From the NCBI GenBank assembly GCA_025084515.1, contig JAJAGP010002013.1, positions 62,001-126,000 of the forward strand: a DNA stretch of 64,000 nucleotides. The letters run 5' to 3'. The position numbers and the translations under genes were made by a program. A model generated the notes under the pieces. The model searched no databases and had not been told where the DNA came from. It saw only the letters and a list, made by a program, of their open reading frames with translations. Source of the DNA: Ancistrus triradiatus. Lineage: Eukaryota; Chordata; Actinopteri; Siluriformes; Loricariidae. Positions 23,371-34,684 of this stretch are shown one piece after another (within the stretch, counting starts at the first letter, position 1; each line of letters begins with the position of its first letter).

Positions 23371-23405
23371 TATTTGCTTTGCTGATGATACTATGTATAT
23401 ATGTA

Positions 23406-23485
<80 letters not shown>

Positions 23486-23487
23486 TA
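23316..23487 (+). repeat. Compound (AT)n-(TG)n-(TA)n microsatellite
   Basis: AT repeats at about 23316-23362 and 23425-23487 flank a TG run at 23401-23424. A 23-nt non-repeat block at 23369-23391 is the inverted copy of 21767-21789. Confidence 0.95.
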
Positions 23488-25065
23488 CACTGCTCAAAAA
23501 AATTAAAGGGAACACTTAAACAGAAGAATATAACTCAAAGTAAATCAAACTTCTGTGAAATCAAACTGTCCAATTAGGAAGCAACACTGATTGACAATCA
23601 ATTTCACATGCTGTTGTGCAAATGGAATAGACAACAGGTGGAAAATTTTGGCAATTAGCAAGACACACTCAATAAAGGAGTGGGTTCTGCAGGTGGGGAC
23701 CACAGACCACTTCTCAGTATCTATGCTTTCTGACTGATGTTTTGGTCACTTTTGATTGTTGGTGGTGCTTTCACACTCGTGGTAGCATGAGACGGACTCT
23801 ACAACCCACACAAGTGGCTCAGGTAGTGCAGCTCATCCATGACGGCACATCAATGCGAGCTGTGGCAAGAAGGTTTTGCTGTGTCTGTCAGCGTAGTGTC
23901 CAGAGGCTGGAGGCGCTACCAGGAGACAGGCCAGTACACCAGGAGATGTGGAGGAGGCTGTAGGAGGGCAACAACCCAGCAGCAGGACCGCTACCTCCGT
24001 CTTTTGTGCAAGGAGGAACAAGAGGAAGCACTGCCAGAGCCCTGCAAAATGACCTCCAGCAGGCCACAAATGTGCATGTGTCTGCACAAACGGTTAGAAA
24101 CCAACTCCATGAGGATGGTATGAGGGCCCGACGTCCACAGATGGGGGTTGTGCTCACAGCCCAACACCATGCAGGACGCTTGGCATTTGCCAGAGAACAC
24201 CAGGATTGGCAAATTGGCAAATTCTGTGCTCTTCACAGATGAAAGCAGGTTCACACTGAGCACATGTGACAGACATGACAGAGTCTGGAGATTCTGTGGA
24301 TAGCGATCTGATGCCTGCAACATCCTTCAGCATGACCGGTTGGCAGTGGGTCAGTAATGGTGTGGGGTGATATTTCTTTGGAGGGCCGCACAGCCCTCCA
24401 TGTGCTCGCCAGAGGTAGCCTGACTGCCATTAGGTAGCGAGATGAGATCCTCAGACCCCTTGTGAGGCCATATGCTGGTGCAGTTGTCCCTGGGTTCCTC
24501 CTAATGCAGGACAATGCTACACCTCATGTGGCTGGAGTGTGTCAGCAGTTCCTGCAAGATGAAGGCATTGAAGCTATGGACTGGCCTGCCCGTTTCCCCA
24601 GACCTGAATCCGATTGAGCACATCTGGGACATCATGTCTCGCTCCATCCACCAACGTCATGTTGCACCACAGACTGTCCAGGATTTTGGCGTATGCTTTA
24701 GTCCAAGTCTGGGAGGAGATCGCTCAGGAGACCATCTGCCACCTCATCAGGAGCATGCCCAGGCATTGTAGGGAGGTCATACAGGCACGTGGAGGCCACA
24801 CACAATACTGAACCTCATTTTGACTTGTTTTAAGGACATTACATCAAAGTTGGATCAGCCTGTAGTGTGTTTTTCCACTTTAATTTTGCGTGTGACTCCA
24901 AATCCAGGCCTCATTCATTAATAAATTTGATTTCCATTGATGATTTTTGTGTGATTTTGTTGTCAGCACATTGAACTTTGTACAGAACAAAGTATTCAAT
25001 GAGAATATTTAATTCATTCAAATCTAGGATGTGTTATTTGAGTGTTCCCTTTTTTTTGAGCAGTG
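23488..25065 (+). mobile_element. Complete Tc1-like transposon, family D
   Basis: This 1578-bp unit is bounded by TA at 23486-23487 and 25066-25067. The inverted ends read CACTGCTCAAAAAAATTAAA on the left and TTTTTTTTGAGCAGTG on the right, followed inward by 'gggaacac' and 'gtgttccc'. This terminal type is common in teleosts. The transposase inside is frame-broken. It abuts the left end of a family C element only six bases further on. Confidence 0.92.
23788..24811 (+). pseudogene. Tc1/mariner transposase pseudogene (family D)
   Basis: The ATG at 23788 opens MRRTLQPTQVAQVVQLIHDG with a helix-turn-helix (TSMRAVARRF), and a frameshift follows at about 23875. The frame then runs VSVVSRGWRRYQETGQYTRR..GGGCRRATTQQQDRYL, and after a second shift STARALQNDLQQATNVHVSAQTVRNQLHEDGMRARRP. 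The first catalytic Asp lies in LFTDESRFTLS (about 24235), the second in LMQDNATPHVAG (about 24505) and the Glu in SPDLNPIEHIWDIMSRSIHQRHV (about 24600). The triad is intact but spread over several frames. The C-terminal end is VIQARGGHTQY with a stop at 24809-24811. Confidence 0.9.
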
Positions 25066-25305
25066 TATATTCAGTGGGGCAAAAAAGTATTTAGTCAGCC
25101 ACTGATTGTGCAAGTTCTCCTAAATATGAGAGAGGTCTGTAATTTTCATCGTAGGTACACTTCAACTATGAGAGACAAAATGAGAAAAAAATCCAGGAAA
25201 TCACATTGTAGGATTTTTAAAGAATTTAATTGTAAATCATTGTGGAAAATATGTATTTGGTCACCCACAAACAAGGAAGATTTCTGGCTCTCACAGACCT
25301 GTAAC

Positions 25306-26805
25306 TGTTACGGTTTGCCATATAAAAACGATGGCGAACCGTCAAAACTAAATAAGAAGGTTTGGGACCCAAGTGCAGTTAGCTCCAGATGGTATTAATG
25401 AACTGAAATAAATCAAATAAATAAAACAATAAATGATGAACTAAAAATGAAAGACTAAAAGAAAGAAAGTGAGACTTTGTGTGTGTCCGCAAAACTGCTG
25501 AATCTGAAAGCAGACGCACACACAAAAGTTCACAGGCGCGCTCCAAGAAGCGCGGGAAGGCGCAAGAGGCGCGGCAGCGTTTTAGTATGCACTGGCGTGA
25601 TAAACCTTTGAGGGTGCCTGCCTCTTCAAACGGGCCCGAAATAAGCTCTATAAGGGCACCGGCGTGTAAACACATTCACGGAAGTTAAACGGAGAAAATA
25701 TCCCTTTTAACAGGGCTGAAATAGGCGCTACAAGCACGGTAGAGTTTAAACGCACCGCAACGATCAAATGGTGAACACCTGTGCTCATGCAGAGCTGAGA
25801 TCAGCGCTAGGAGCGCTTGAGAATTAGAACGCAAAATATCGATTAAACGAAAGGAAACTAATACTATAGTCAGGGAAAGAAAATACAATAAGGCGCCTGA
25901 TAGCGCTGAGGGAGAGCTGTAAACCAACAAGCCGAAAGCGCTCAGTATAACGAGCTGAGCCCCAATTCAATCGGCAAATGAGCTCTCTCTAGGAATCGCT
26001 CTCAACACAGAATCAGGGCTGCATGGAACGCAGCCGCGCAGCCTGAGCGTGAGAGCGGAGACGCGCTGTGCAGGCTTCAGAGACTGAATTTGATTTCTGA
26101 AGCAGCACGAAGTGATTCACGGTTCTGTGTGCATGCCACAGCGTGAATCGGACGCGCAAAAAACGGATGGGAGCGAGGCACAGGCCTGCCGCTCAGATCA
26201 GAGGCTGAAAAGCATAGAGGGAGGCCGTAAGGCAAGGGACACGCAGGGGCACGCAATGCCAGGGCGAGCGAACCTCAATACGCTGGAACGGAGCCGTGAA
26301 CAGACGGTAGGTGCGATAACCCGACTGGTTCTGACCCTACGCTAACTCTACGCCCTGGATTACCTCCGAATCTCCAGATTCGTACACCGGCTGAGCCCCT
26401 AAAGCGGACCCAGTCTACCAAAGTCCCTAACACCGACTGTACCCGAAGCAACAGTGCATATGAGACCCCCGAAAGTCTCTTAACCCAAAAAACCGTAGTG
26501 TCCCTAAGCACAGCAGGAAACCTGGCATAGACAGGGATTCAGCAAAATAGTAAGGAGTGAAGGCGATAGTACGACACCTGTCAGTGCCAAAGCGAGCTCT
26601 TAAATAGGGATATTGACAGGTGTGTGCAATCGTGCCGTAATCAAGTAATACAGGCATGATTGCATGGTCTGAGGATCCCGACCCATAGCTGAACCAATAC
26701 TGACCTCTACTGTCAGCTTGGCGGAATCCCCAGACTGCAGGAGGGATACTACACTGCAAAAGGGATCAACAGTGGCCACTAGTGGCCACTGCGTACATTC
26801 TGATA
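25306..26805 (-). mobile_element. 1.5-kb unclassified insertion unit X (copy 1)
   Basis: The unit is flanked by GTAAC on both sides (25301-25305, 26806-26810), a 5-bp target duplication proven by the uninterrupted sequence in other family C copies. Read on the minus strand it begins TATCAGA, has a perfect 20-nt palindrome (AGTGGCCACTAGTGGCCACT, 26771-26790), a TATTTAA box near 26600, and ends in a hairpin followed by GTAACA. It is GC-rich and has no protein I recognise. A second, shorter copy is at 54357-55245. The 5-bp duplication and internal promoter suggest an LTR or a non-autonomous retroelement, but the termini are not the usual TG...CA. Confidence 0.7.
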
Positions 26806-26889
26806 GTAACTTTTTCTTTAAGAAGCTCTTTTGTCCTCCAATCGTTACCTATATTAATGGCAGCCGTTTGACCTTGTTATCTGTCTAAA

Positions 26890-28452
26890 AGTCAAGTCAA
26901 GTCAAGTCAGATTTATTTATATAGCGCTTTTTACAATGGAGCATTGTCTCAAAGCAACTTTACAAGTTTAGTTTATCTCCTAATAACTACATCCAATCCC
27001 AAATTGAGCAAGCCTAGGGCGACAGTTGCAAGGAAAAACTCCCTAGTTCTAGGAAGAAACCTTGGGAGAACCAAGACTCAAAAAGGGACCCAACCTCCTT
27101 GGGCGGTGTAGATGATAAATCTAAGAGCGAATCTAAAGTCATGGAGTCAAAGTTAAAATAAAATGTGAAGTATGCACATCGACATGAAGTGGCCCGGGTA
27201 TGATGGGGCTGAAGCTGATGGCGGAAGCAGCTTGACTGGAGCTCCAGCAGATGAACATCATGAGTGGGGCTGGAACTGCCGGAACACAGCTCGGAGAGAA
27301 AACAGAAAATGTAATTAGTTATTGATTAAGAGCACAGTGTCTATTAACAATCACTGATGCCATGTCAATCACTGATGCCAAGTGTAGCATGAGACCCCGG
27401 GCCCGGCAGCATTAGCTATAGCAGCATAGCTAGAAAGAGGAGAACTGGTAGGAAACACAGCCAAGAGGGATCACATGAGACACTGGCAACCCCACGGGAG
27501 GCAGAAGACAGCAACCCAACGTCTGTGATCACCATAACCTCTTTGACTATGAACCCCCAGCTCTGCCCTTATTCTAAGGCAAGGATGCACGAGTCAAGAT
27601 CACGAGGACAGAAGCCCAGTTTAGCCAGACCATCCACTCGACACTCCCGGCTAACGGACAAGGCAGGCAGGCCAGACATGACTCCAGACTCCGGCCCTAG
27701 TGACCCAAGCCATGCATCCCAGTCTAAATCTAGTCAAAAGCCTGTGCAAATAGGTATGTCATTAGCCTAGACTTATAACTTTGGAGAGTGTCTGAATCTC
27801 GAGCTAAAGTGGGAAGTTTATTCCATAGTTGGGGGGCCATGTATGAGAAAGCCTTTCCCCCTGCTGTGACTTTTTTAATTCTAGGAACTAAAAGAAGTCC
27901 TGTAGCCTGCGAACAAAGTAGACGAGTTGGATTGTAAAACTCTAAGAGTTCACTCAGATAATGTGGGGCCAGGCCATGTAGAGCTTTATAAGTTATAAGA
28001 AGTATTTTGTAATCAATGCGGAATTTGACTGGTAACCAGTGCAGTGGATGATAGAAACAGGAGTGATATAAAATCAAATTTTCTAGTTCGAGTTAGCATT
28101 CGGGGGCAGCTGCATTCTGAAGTAACTGAAGTTTATTTATAGATTTACTAGAGCATCCAGTAAGTAAGGCTTACAGTAATCCAACCTTGAGGTTTATAAA
28201 CGCATGAACAAGTTTTTCTGCATCATTAAAAGAGAGGATATTTCTAAGTTTAGCGATATTACGTAATTGAAAGAAAGCAATTCGAGTGATGCTGCTAAAG
28301 TGCGCATCAAAGGAGAGATCTGAATCAAATGTGACATCTAAGTTTTTTACAGACGGTCTGGGCAATACTGGACAGCCATCTAGATTTAGGATAGATGTAG
28401 CCAACCTGTCTCTCACAGCCTTGGGTCCCACTAATAGAACCTCAGTTTCAGA
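26890..28452 (-). mobile_element. CR1/L2-group LINE, 5' truncated
   Basis: On the minus strand the element ends in a short GTCAA-type repeat tail at 26890-26908, preceded by the teleost LINE 3' region containing 'atttatttatatagcgctttttacaat'. Two coding pieces remain. One is EVLLVGPKAVRDRLATSILNLDG with VKNLDVTFDSDLSF and FFQLRNIAKLRN (28171-28455). The other is LHWLPVKFRIDYKILLITYKALHGLAPHYLSELL ending WNKLPTLARDSDTLQSYKSRLMTYLF (27730-28077). These are the region after the RT fingers and the C-terminus of ORF2. The RT catalytic part and endonuclease are absent through 5' truncation. It interrupts a Tc1 copy, and no clear target duplication is seen. Confidence 0.85.
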
Positions 28453-28649
28453 CACCTGTCCACAGCCACAAACAGTCAGACTTCAGATTTAACCATGACC
28501 AAGACCAAAGAGCTATTGAAAAACACCAGGAAGAAAATTGTATACCTGCACCAGGCTGGGAAGAGTGAATCTACAATAGACAAGCAGGTTGGTGTGAATA
28601 AATCAACTGTGGGAGCAACTGTAAGACATACAAGGCCATTGATAATCAT

Positions 28650-29370
28650 TGATTCCACCGACGCACCATGACCTTCCTGAGATACATCATTGAGCCAGGC
28701 AGGATTTGGGCAGACCCCACCTGCAGCAATTCCTAAGGTTGAAAGTGATTACAATATTAGAGTGAAAGGATTAGAAAATTGGGGAAAACTGTACATTTGA
28801 AAGGAGGCTCTAGTATCCTGTTAGGCTGTCTCTAGCCTGGAGACAAGATGAGATACGGTTGGGCATTATATGGTCAAACAGGTTCTTTATGGTATCCTGT
28901 GGCACATTTCTCCACAGATATTGCAGCTGGGTCTGTAGATACTCATCCATCACACTAGCAGTTGGGGCAGTGTGTCACTCCATAGCAAATGCAGGATGGA
29001 TGCACTCTCCATGAATCTTTATACTTGACATCAACCGTTGTTGGATCCCAATCAGAACTTGAATACACCACTAAAGATGATACGGTTCCAGTCCATAGCA
29101 GTCCAGGTGTCTTGTTCACGATACCACTGCAAATTAAGGCTGGCAATGGCAGGACACATAATGATCACCATGACAACAAATTTCCTTCTGCTAAGTGCCT
29201 GGATATAGTCTGGGTAGAGATGGGATGTGTAGTGAAGGTGCCAACTGTGTCTGGATGGTGGACAACAAACCTGTGGGAGCTGTTCACGCTGTTCATGCTT
29301 CGGGTTTTATGATGGTCTGTCTGGACTGTCCAGAGCCTGTTCGCCATGTGTGCAAACCTATGATTGTATA
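28650..29370 (-). pseudogene. Decayed Tc1/mariner-type transposase region
   Basis: The minus strand gives VNSSHRFVVHHPDTVGTFTTHPIS, then a block resembling the 'W..V..SDES' part, seen as LLWTGTVSSLVVYSSSDWDPTTVDV. The plus-strand wording ('ctagcctggagacaagatgagatacggttgggcat') is typical of the anti-sense strand of a teleost IS630/Tc1-type transposase. Stops are frequent and no terminal repeats were found. The family is uncertain. Confidence 0.4.
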
Positions 29371-31159
29371 GTATAATATACATATCCTTATATAATAATT
29401 AAAATACATATTCATAATACATATAATATCTCATACCTATAGCAATCTAATGGTTATTTTAATACTTATAATACCAGTAATACATCATAATTGCATAACT
29501 ATATTTCTTACTACACATGAAAACTATTACCCCGCTATCCATTTTGTGTATTTTTTCATGACGAACATATAGTAAAATAAAAAGAAACACTGTCGTCTTG
29601 TTGCAGACCCAAATACTACAATGGCGGCAAATCCTAAACATTTTTTACAATGTGAACTTAATGACAAAATAATTAATACATTTTTATGACAAACCAAACA
29701 ACCAACAAACCCACCTGGAATGAGTTCAGCAACCACTTAGTGTTAACACAATGATCAGCCAGCCAGCCAGCCTAAACACGCTCATTATTAAATGAGCACA
29801 TGCAATTTACAAACTTAGGTTTAAAGAATGTACAATAGCCTATATTCACTACCAGCTTACGAATATTAATCTACATATTACTTTTGAACTAAATATAGCA
29901 GAGTAGAATAGTAACTAGCTTAATAAAAGTATATATTTAAAACTGCTTCGGGAGCTTCGCTTGGACGAACTTACCCACAGCACTGCTCCATCTATCTGCT
30001 GTGGATCTCCCAGCCTTCAACTGGTTTTAATGAAAAATTGCTGGCGGCATGTGACCAAACTCACCCTGAACTCATTTGCAAGAATTTCATAACTATACAC
30101 ATAAACATAAGCATATTTTTTTTTACACCGTTACACTAGCAGTCAACGATCCCTCACCAAGAGGTACACTATCCCAAAGTAGCTTCTGAGAGCCTTTATT
30201 AGGGCAACGAGGAAAGCAAATTTCCACCCTCTTGTGGCAAGACCCACTTTGCAATCAGGCTCCCCCTGTAATCATTTATATAGCTTCCTCAGAAGTAACT
30301 GCATTACATGTTGTGCAGCAATCCAACATTTATGTATGGGTATATATCATAGTTATAATTATTATAATAAGCAGCAGTAAATGATATATTCCTTACCTGA
30401 TGAGTCATGTCTGTTGCTGGAAGAATCTGTGCTTTCCATTATTATGATGGCTTTAGGATAACTTGCTAAATAAAAAAAATAAAAATAAAAAAACAACCTT
30501 CCTAGCATTGGCTGACTGACTTCCTTCTGCATTAGTGCAATTGCATTAGCTAGTGCGCCAGCCAGAGAAAAATCTTCAAACAGCCCCTTCCCATCTCCAA
30601 GAATTTGTCCTAAAGTCCTTCAAAATTTGCTTTCACTCTGATGCATCATCAGCATGTATAAGCATGCTCTAGACTGACTGTTGTAAAGAGGTTAATAGGT
30701 GTGCTTACAACACGCATCAATCCCTATATTTTTATTGAGTCCACTGGACCCTCATTAGCCTGATATTATCCCTGAAGTGTGCCAAAACATCAGCGTTCTT
30801 GTTTTGCTACTACATAGCTGTATGTAGGTACCACATTATTTAATGTGAATGAGATTTGAATGGATGGTACACAAACATTTGTTGTTTTTCTCTTTTTAAC
30901 CCCAGCACTCAAGGTTATCTGTTATGTTTTTGTCCAGCTAATAGTTGCATGTTACGTGTTTATCACTAGATTTCACCAACACATTTGTCCCTTCAGCTGT
31001 TAGTGTGAATTGTAGCTTACCAAGGCAGGAGAATGGCCGGGGGGAAAGAGAATGTTTATAGTTTGAAGAAGACCTTGAAAAAGTATGCTACGAGTCATTT
31101 ATGAGTCATTTTTCTTTGCTGAAACTGTCCCATCTCCTCTTTTATTTTATCCCCAACAG
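29371..31159. other. AT-rich unique DNA leading to a candidate microexon
   Basis: No gene or repeat recognised. The last ~150 bases become pyrimidine-rich toward 31159. Confidence 0.4.
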
Positions 31160-31192
31160 CTATCTTTATCCAATACTCCTAGAGGGAAAAAG
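31160..31192 (+). other. Candidate 33-nt microexon
   Basis: The upstream 45 bases are strongly pyrimidine-rich and end ATCCCCAACAG (AG at 31158-31159), a near-ideal 3' splice site. Exactly 33 bases later there is AAG followed by the perfect donor GTAAGT (31193-31198). The length is a multiple of three. Frame 1 is open and encodes LSLSNTPRGKK; a second frame encodes YLYPILLEGK and the third has a stop. Frame-preserving microexons of this size are typical of neuronal genes in vertebrates. I do not recognise the gene. It would imply that the window lies in a long intron of a plus-strand gene. Confidence 0.35.
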
Positions 31193-31287
31193 GTAAGTGA
31201 AACAGTATGGAAAGTTGTGGCAGTTAGAAATCTTAACAATTCCCAAAAACATTATTTTACTTCTGTAATGAATTAAAGTTTTTCATA

Positions 31288-31515
31288 AATAGGACAGGGC
31301 AAAGTGGTTAGCACTATTGCCTCACAGCTCCAGCGGTCACTGGTTTGATTGCCAGACCAGTCTCCCAGTGTGAGTGAGTGAGTGTGTCTAAACACAGGAA
31401 CCGACCCTGTCTAAGGTTAGTTCCTGCATTGCTCTGTGTTACCTGTTAGGACCTGGTTCTCCACAAGCCTGAATTGGATTAAGTGAATATTTAACTGAAT
31501 GAATTAATTGAATAA
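31288..31515 (+). repeat. tRNA-derived SINE (DANA/mermaid type)
   Basis: The head GGGCAAAGTGGTTAGCACTA holds an A-box-like motif, and GGTTTGATTGCC about 45 bases on is B-box-like. The unit ends in the 'gaattggattaagtgaata' text and AATG/AAT-rich tail shared with the copy at 34275. RNA polymerase III boxes are degraded. Confidence 0.7.
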
Positions 31516-34274
31516 ATTAATCTATTTATAAAGATTTCACAAAAAAGTAACAAAAGTACCATATGTATCCTAAACATATAGGTAACGTCCAATAGGTAAT
31601 CCCTAGAGTCATGCTTTTGTCTGTATCTAATTGTCACTCTTTTGGGAATACAGGTCCATAATGCCATTTATGTTTTACAATATTTAGCATTATGAAAAGC
31701 ATTTGGTTTTAATCCTTAAACATTTAATTTGTATGTTTTCTCTGTAGCAGGTATTTATGAGGAATAAAAACAAATATGAACACTTAATATTTTCTCTTAC
31801 AGCCTATACAATAATAAATCTCACTTGTGGTGTTGTTGTCAAAGACCTGTTCCAACTCTTATCAGATATAGGCCACATTAAAAAGACATGATCACGTGTA
31901 ACCATAAAAACAAAAGCTGTTATTAACAGGAACTAAGCAGTTTAGCTTACAGTATGAATTCAACGTAGCTTCAGATTGTGCTAATCACACACTGAATTCA
32001 ATAAATCTTACATATAATCTGCTTGTTTAGAAGTCTTACTGGATACATATCAGATTTCAGTGCACATTTCAGGCAGGGTTCATACTGCTATGAAAAAAGG
32101 ATACTCAATTGTCACATACTGTGTGAGTGAAAAGATTTGAGCAACTTTTACCTTCCATATATGGTACTAAAATCTGACATGTCTTAAATCAGACTTTTAT
32201 GCCAATCCATCCTGACATATGTCATAACATTAATTCTGATTGAATTAGGGCTGCCAATTTCCTTTAAATGTTACATTTGAACAGTGATGGACTGGTGCCC
32301 TGTTCAGGGTTGATTCATGCATTGCACCCTGTCCTACCAGTTCTGTACATTCTAAAATTCAATTTGATAAATCAGATTAAGATATGAAATATGAAAATAA
32401 ATTAATTACATTTGAAGCATGATTAGTTACAAAATTTCATATTTAAAGGCAAAACCCAGGCAGAATGAACACTTCTTTCGACTATTACTGCATCTACTGG
32501 AGCGGCACACCGGATAAAATGACATGCTGTGCTGATTTTGTAACAAAAAAATAGTGAACTGAGTAAATGCTCAATTTTTAAAACAATAACAACAACAACA
32601 ACAAAAAAGTGAGAACCCTTTCCAGATGGTTCTATGGTGTTTTTAAAGGTCTCAGAACTGACTAGACATATTGGTTTACAGAAAAAAAAAATAAAATTAT
32701 GTTTATTTCCCGCAGGGGTTGTTTGACCTGCTTTTTATTTAGAAAATCAACAAAATGTAATTTCACTATGGGTGCCCAATTTTTGCATAGTATCTTACCT
32801 GCATTTAAATTCATGATAATTATTTTTTTTTCTTTTAATATATGCAAGAGTAAAATGTGTTGTAGATGACAAAATATTCATTTGTTCTGAGACACAGCAG
32901 TAATTATTTTTGAAGTAATTGTTGTTCTTTTGGGAATGTTTGTTGTTTAACCATGTAATTTGTCCAGACATAAAATAGATATAAAGTTGTTCTAAACAGA
33001 TAGCCTATCGTGATGTTCACATATCAGAATACTGCACATATACCTAGGGCCATGCTTACAGAGAAAGGCACAAAAATTACATATGCCATTTTGGTGTCTG
33101 CAGTGAATGCTCTTTATCTGATCATTTCAACGCTGCATTCTCTTTCCGTACAGTGTGGCAGCATCATCAATAGTCATTTACCGGGGAAGACACTTTCCAC
33201 AGCGGTGGATGCAATGAAGATTCATAGCTGCAATTTGAAGAAAGGGGGGACAGGGGGACAGAATTGCACAGATAATCCATAGCTTCTTTCCTGAGCAGCG
33301 TGGCCTTGTCTTACCATTGAGGTGAGAGAAAGCGAGCACCAGAGGGAGATTGGAGGATGGAGAGAGCTGATAAATCTAAGCTGCAGAAAATGGTTCGGAT
33401 CTAGAATATGGAGGTGACACAGGGGCCAATCCAAGGCCACCCCACTTTCCCTGTGGATATATGGAGCCAGTCAAACCCATGAGGATCCATAACTGTTTTA
33501 ATTATTTGCTGAATGGTTGTTTCCCTCTTACACTGACCTACACAAATAAACAAATACCTCGATTCGTTACAGGAAAAAGTAGGACATACTCTTTCAGCTT
33601 GGTTTGAAAAAGTATCTCCTACTGCCATTTTTATTAATCCTCTGCAGTTACCCTAGTTCTTCTACGTTAAGTCATTCTATGGTAATATTATTTAAGTACT
33701 GGCCACAGATCTGTTTAGCACTATAAAGATGAATGAGCAAAATAGGTTATGCATTACAAAATAGGAAGAATGTTGTACTACAAGTGTAAAGTATGTTCAT
33801 TTCTTTAATCTGATAAACACCATTTATTGTCTTCACAATATACTCTGGTGTGTATTACAATGAAATTTCTCTGCAAAAGTTGGGCTTTTTGGGGGGTTTA
33901 TTTAGGTGTTTCCTTAATGTTGTAATTAACTAGCCTTTTAGTTAAGCTCATAGTGCATTTTTAGTGTATTTATAATTAGTACAAGGGACTTACCGTTGTC
34001 ATGTGTGCGATTTAAATCTGTGACCTGAGTGAGCTGAGCTGCTTCGTGATGCCTGAACATAACCACAGATAGGGCTGGTAATTTTGTCCATGCTGTGTGG
34101 ATTATATTTCAATATTTCAATCCAGGATAAAGGAGGCCAAGCTTTCCCCATCATTGGTTAGACCTCTGTGAAGCTGTACAAATGCCTTACATGTCAAGTA
34201 ACATCTGAATTAACCAATCAGGTATTGCTTGCTATTGGTTGAGACTTCTTTTGATAGTACAGAGGAAAAAAATC
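31516..34274. other. Non-coding stretch with a SINE fragment
   Basis: No gene recognised. A SINE 3' fragment on the plus strand ('gatggactggtgccctgttcagggttg') is at about 32285-32345. The part at 33000-33640 is unique and more balanced in composition, and it could include conserved non-coding sequence. Confidence 0.4.
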
Positions 34275-34620
34275 CCTCTGGGTGGCATGGTGGCTTGGTG
34301 TGTAGCACTGTTGCCTCACAGCAAGAAGGTCCAGGGTTTTATCCAGGTGGAGCAGGTTCTTTCTGTGTGGAGTTTGCATGTCTTCTCCATGTCTGCATGG
34401 GTTTACTCTGGGTGCTCAGGTTTTCATTCACTATCCAAAGACATGCTTTAGCTGATTATGCTAAACTGGCCCTAGTGTGTGTGTATGAGTGTGCCCTATA
34501 ATGGATTGGCGCCCTGTCTAGGGTTGCTTCTACCTTTCACCCTGTGCTATTGGTAAATCTACCACAACTCTGTCCAGGATTAAGCGCAATTAGTAAGTGA
34601 ATGAATGAATAAATGAAAAA
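34275..34620 (+). repeat. tRNA-derived SINE (DANA/mermaid type), near full length
   Basis: It begins GGGTGGCATGGTGGCTTGGT and continues 'gcactgttgcctcacagcaagaaggtcc', the classical head of this fish SINE group. The body has 'gtttgcatgtcttctcc' and the end a short AATG-type tail. It is the best preserved of the four SINE copies here. Confidence 0.8.
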
Positions 34621-34684
34621 TCCCTCCCAGGCCATCTGGAAGAACTAGTTATACATCAATTAAACACAACTTTATTGTTGATTT

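Larger units (their letters stand above)
25072..28647 (+). mobile_element. Tc1-like transposon, family C (copy 2), split twice
   Basis: The pieces are 25072-25305, 26811-26889 and 28453-28647. They start with CAGTGGGGCAAAAAAGTA, six bases after family D. The gaps are filled by a 1.5-kb unit (25306-26805) and an L2-type LINE (26890-28452). The pieces rejoin to match copies 1, 3 and 4 of the family. The transposase starts at ATG 28495 (MTKTKELLKNTRKKIVYLHQ...) and is lost after the DNA-binding domain at about 28647. The right terminal repeat is missing. Confidence 0.88.

Noticed and set aside
23207..23515. Frames of repeated Tyr-Ile
   Set aside because: Translation of AT microsatellites.
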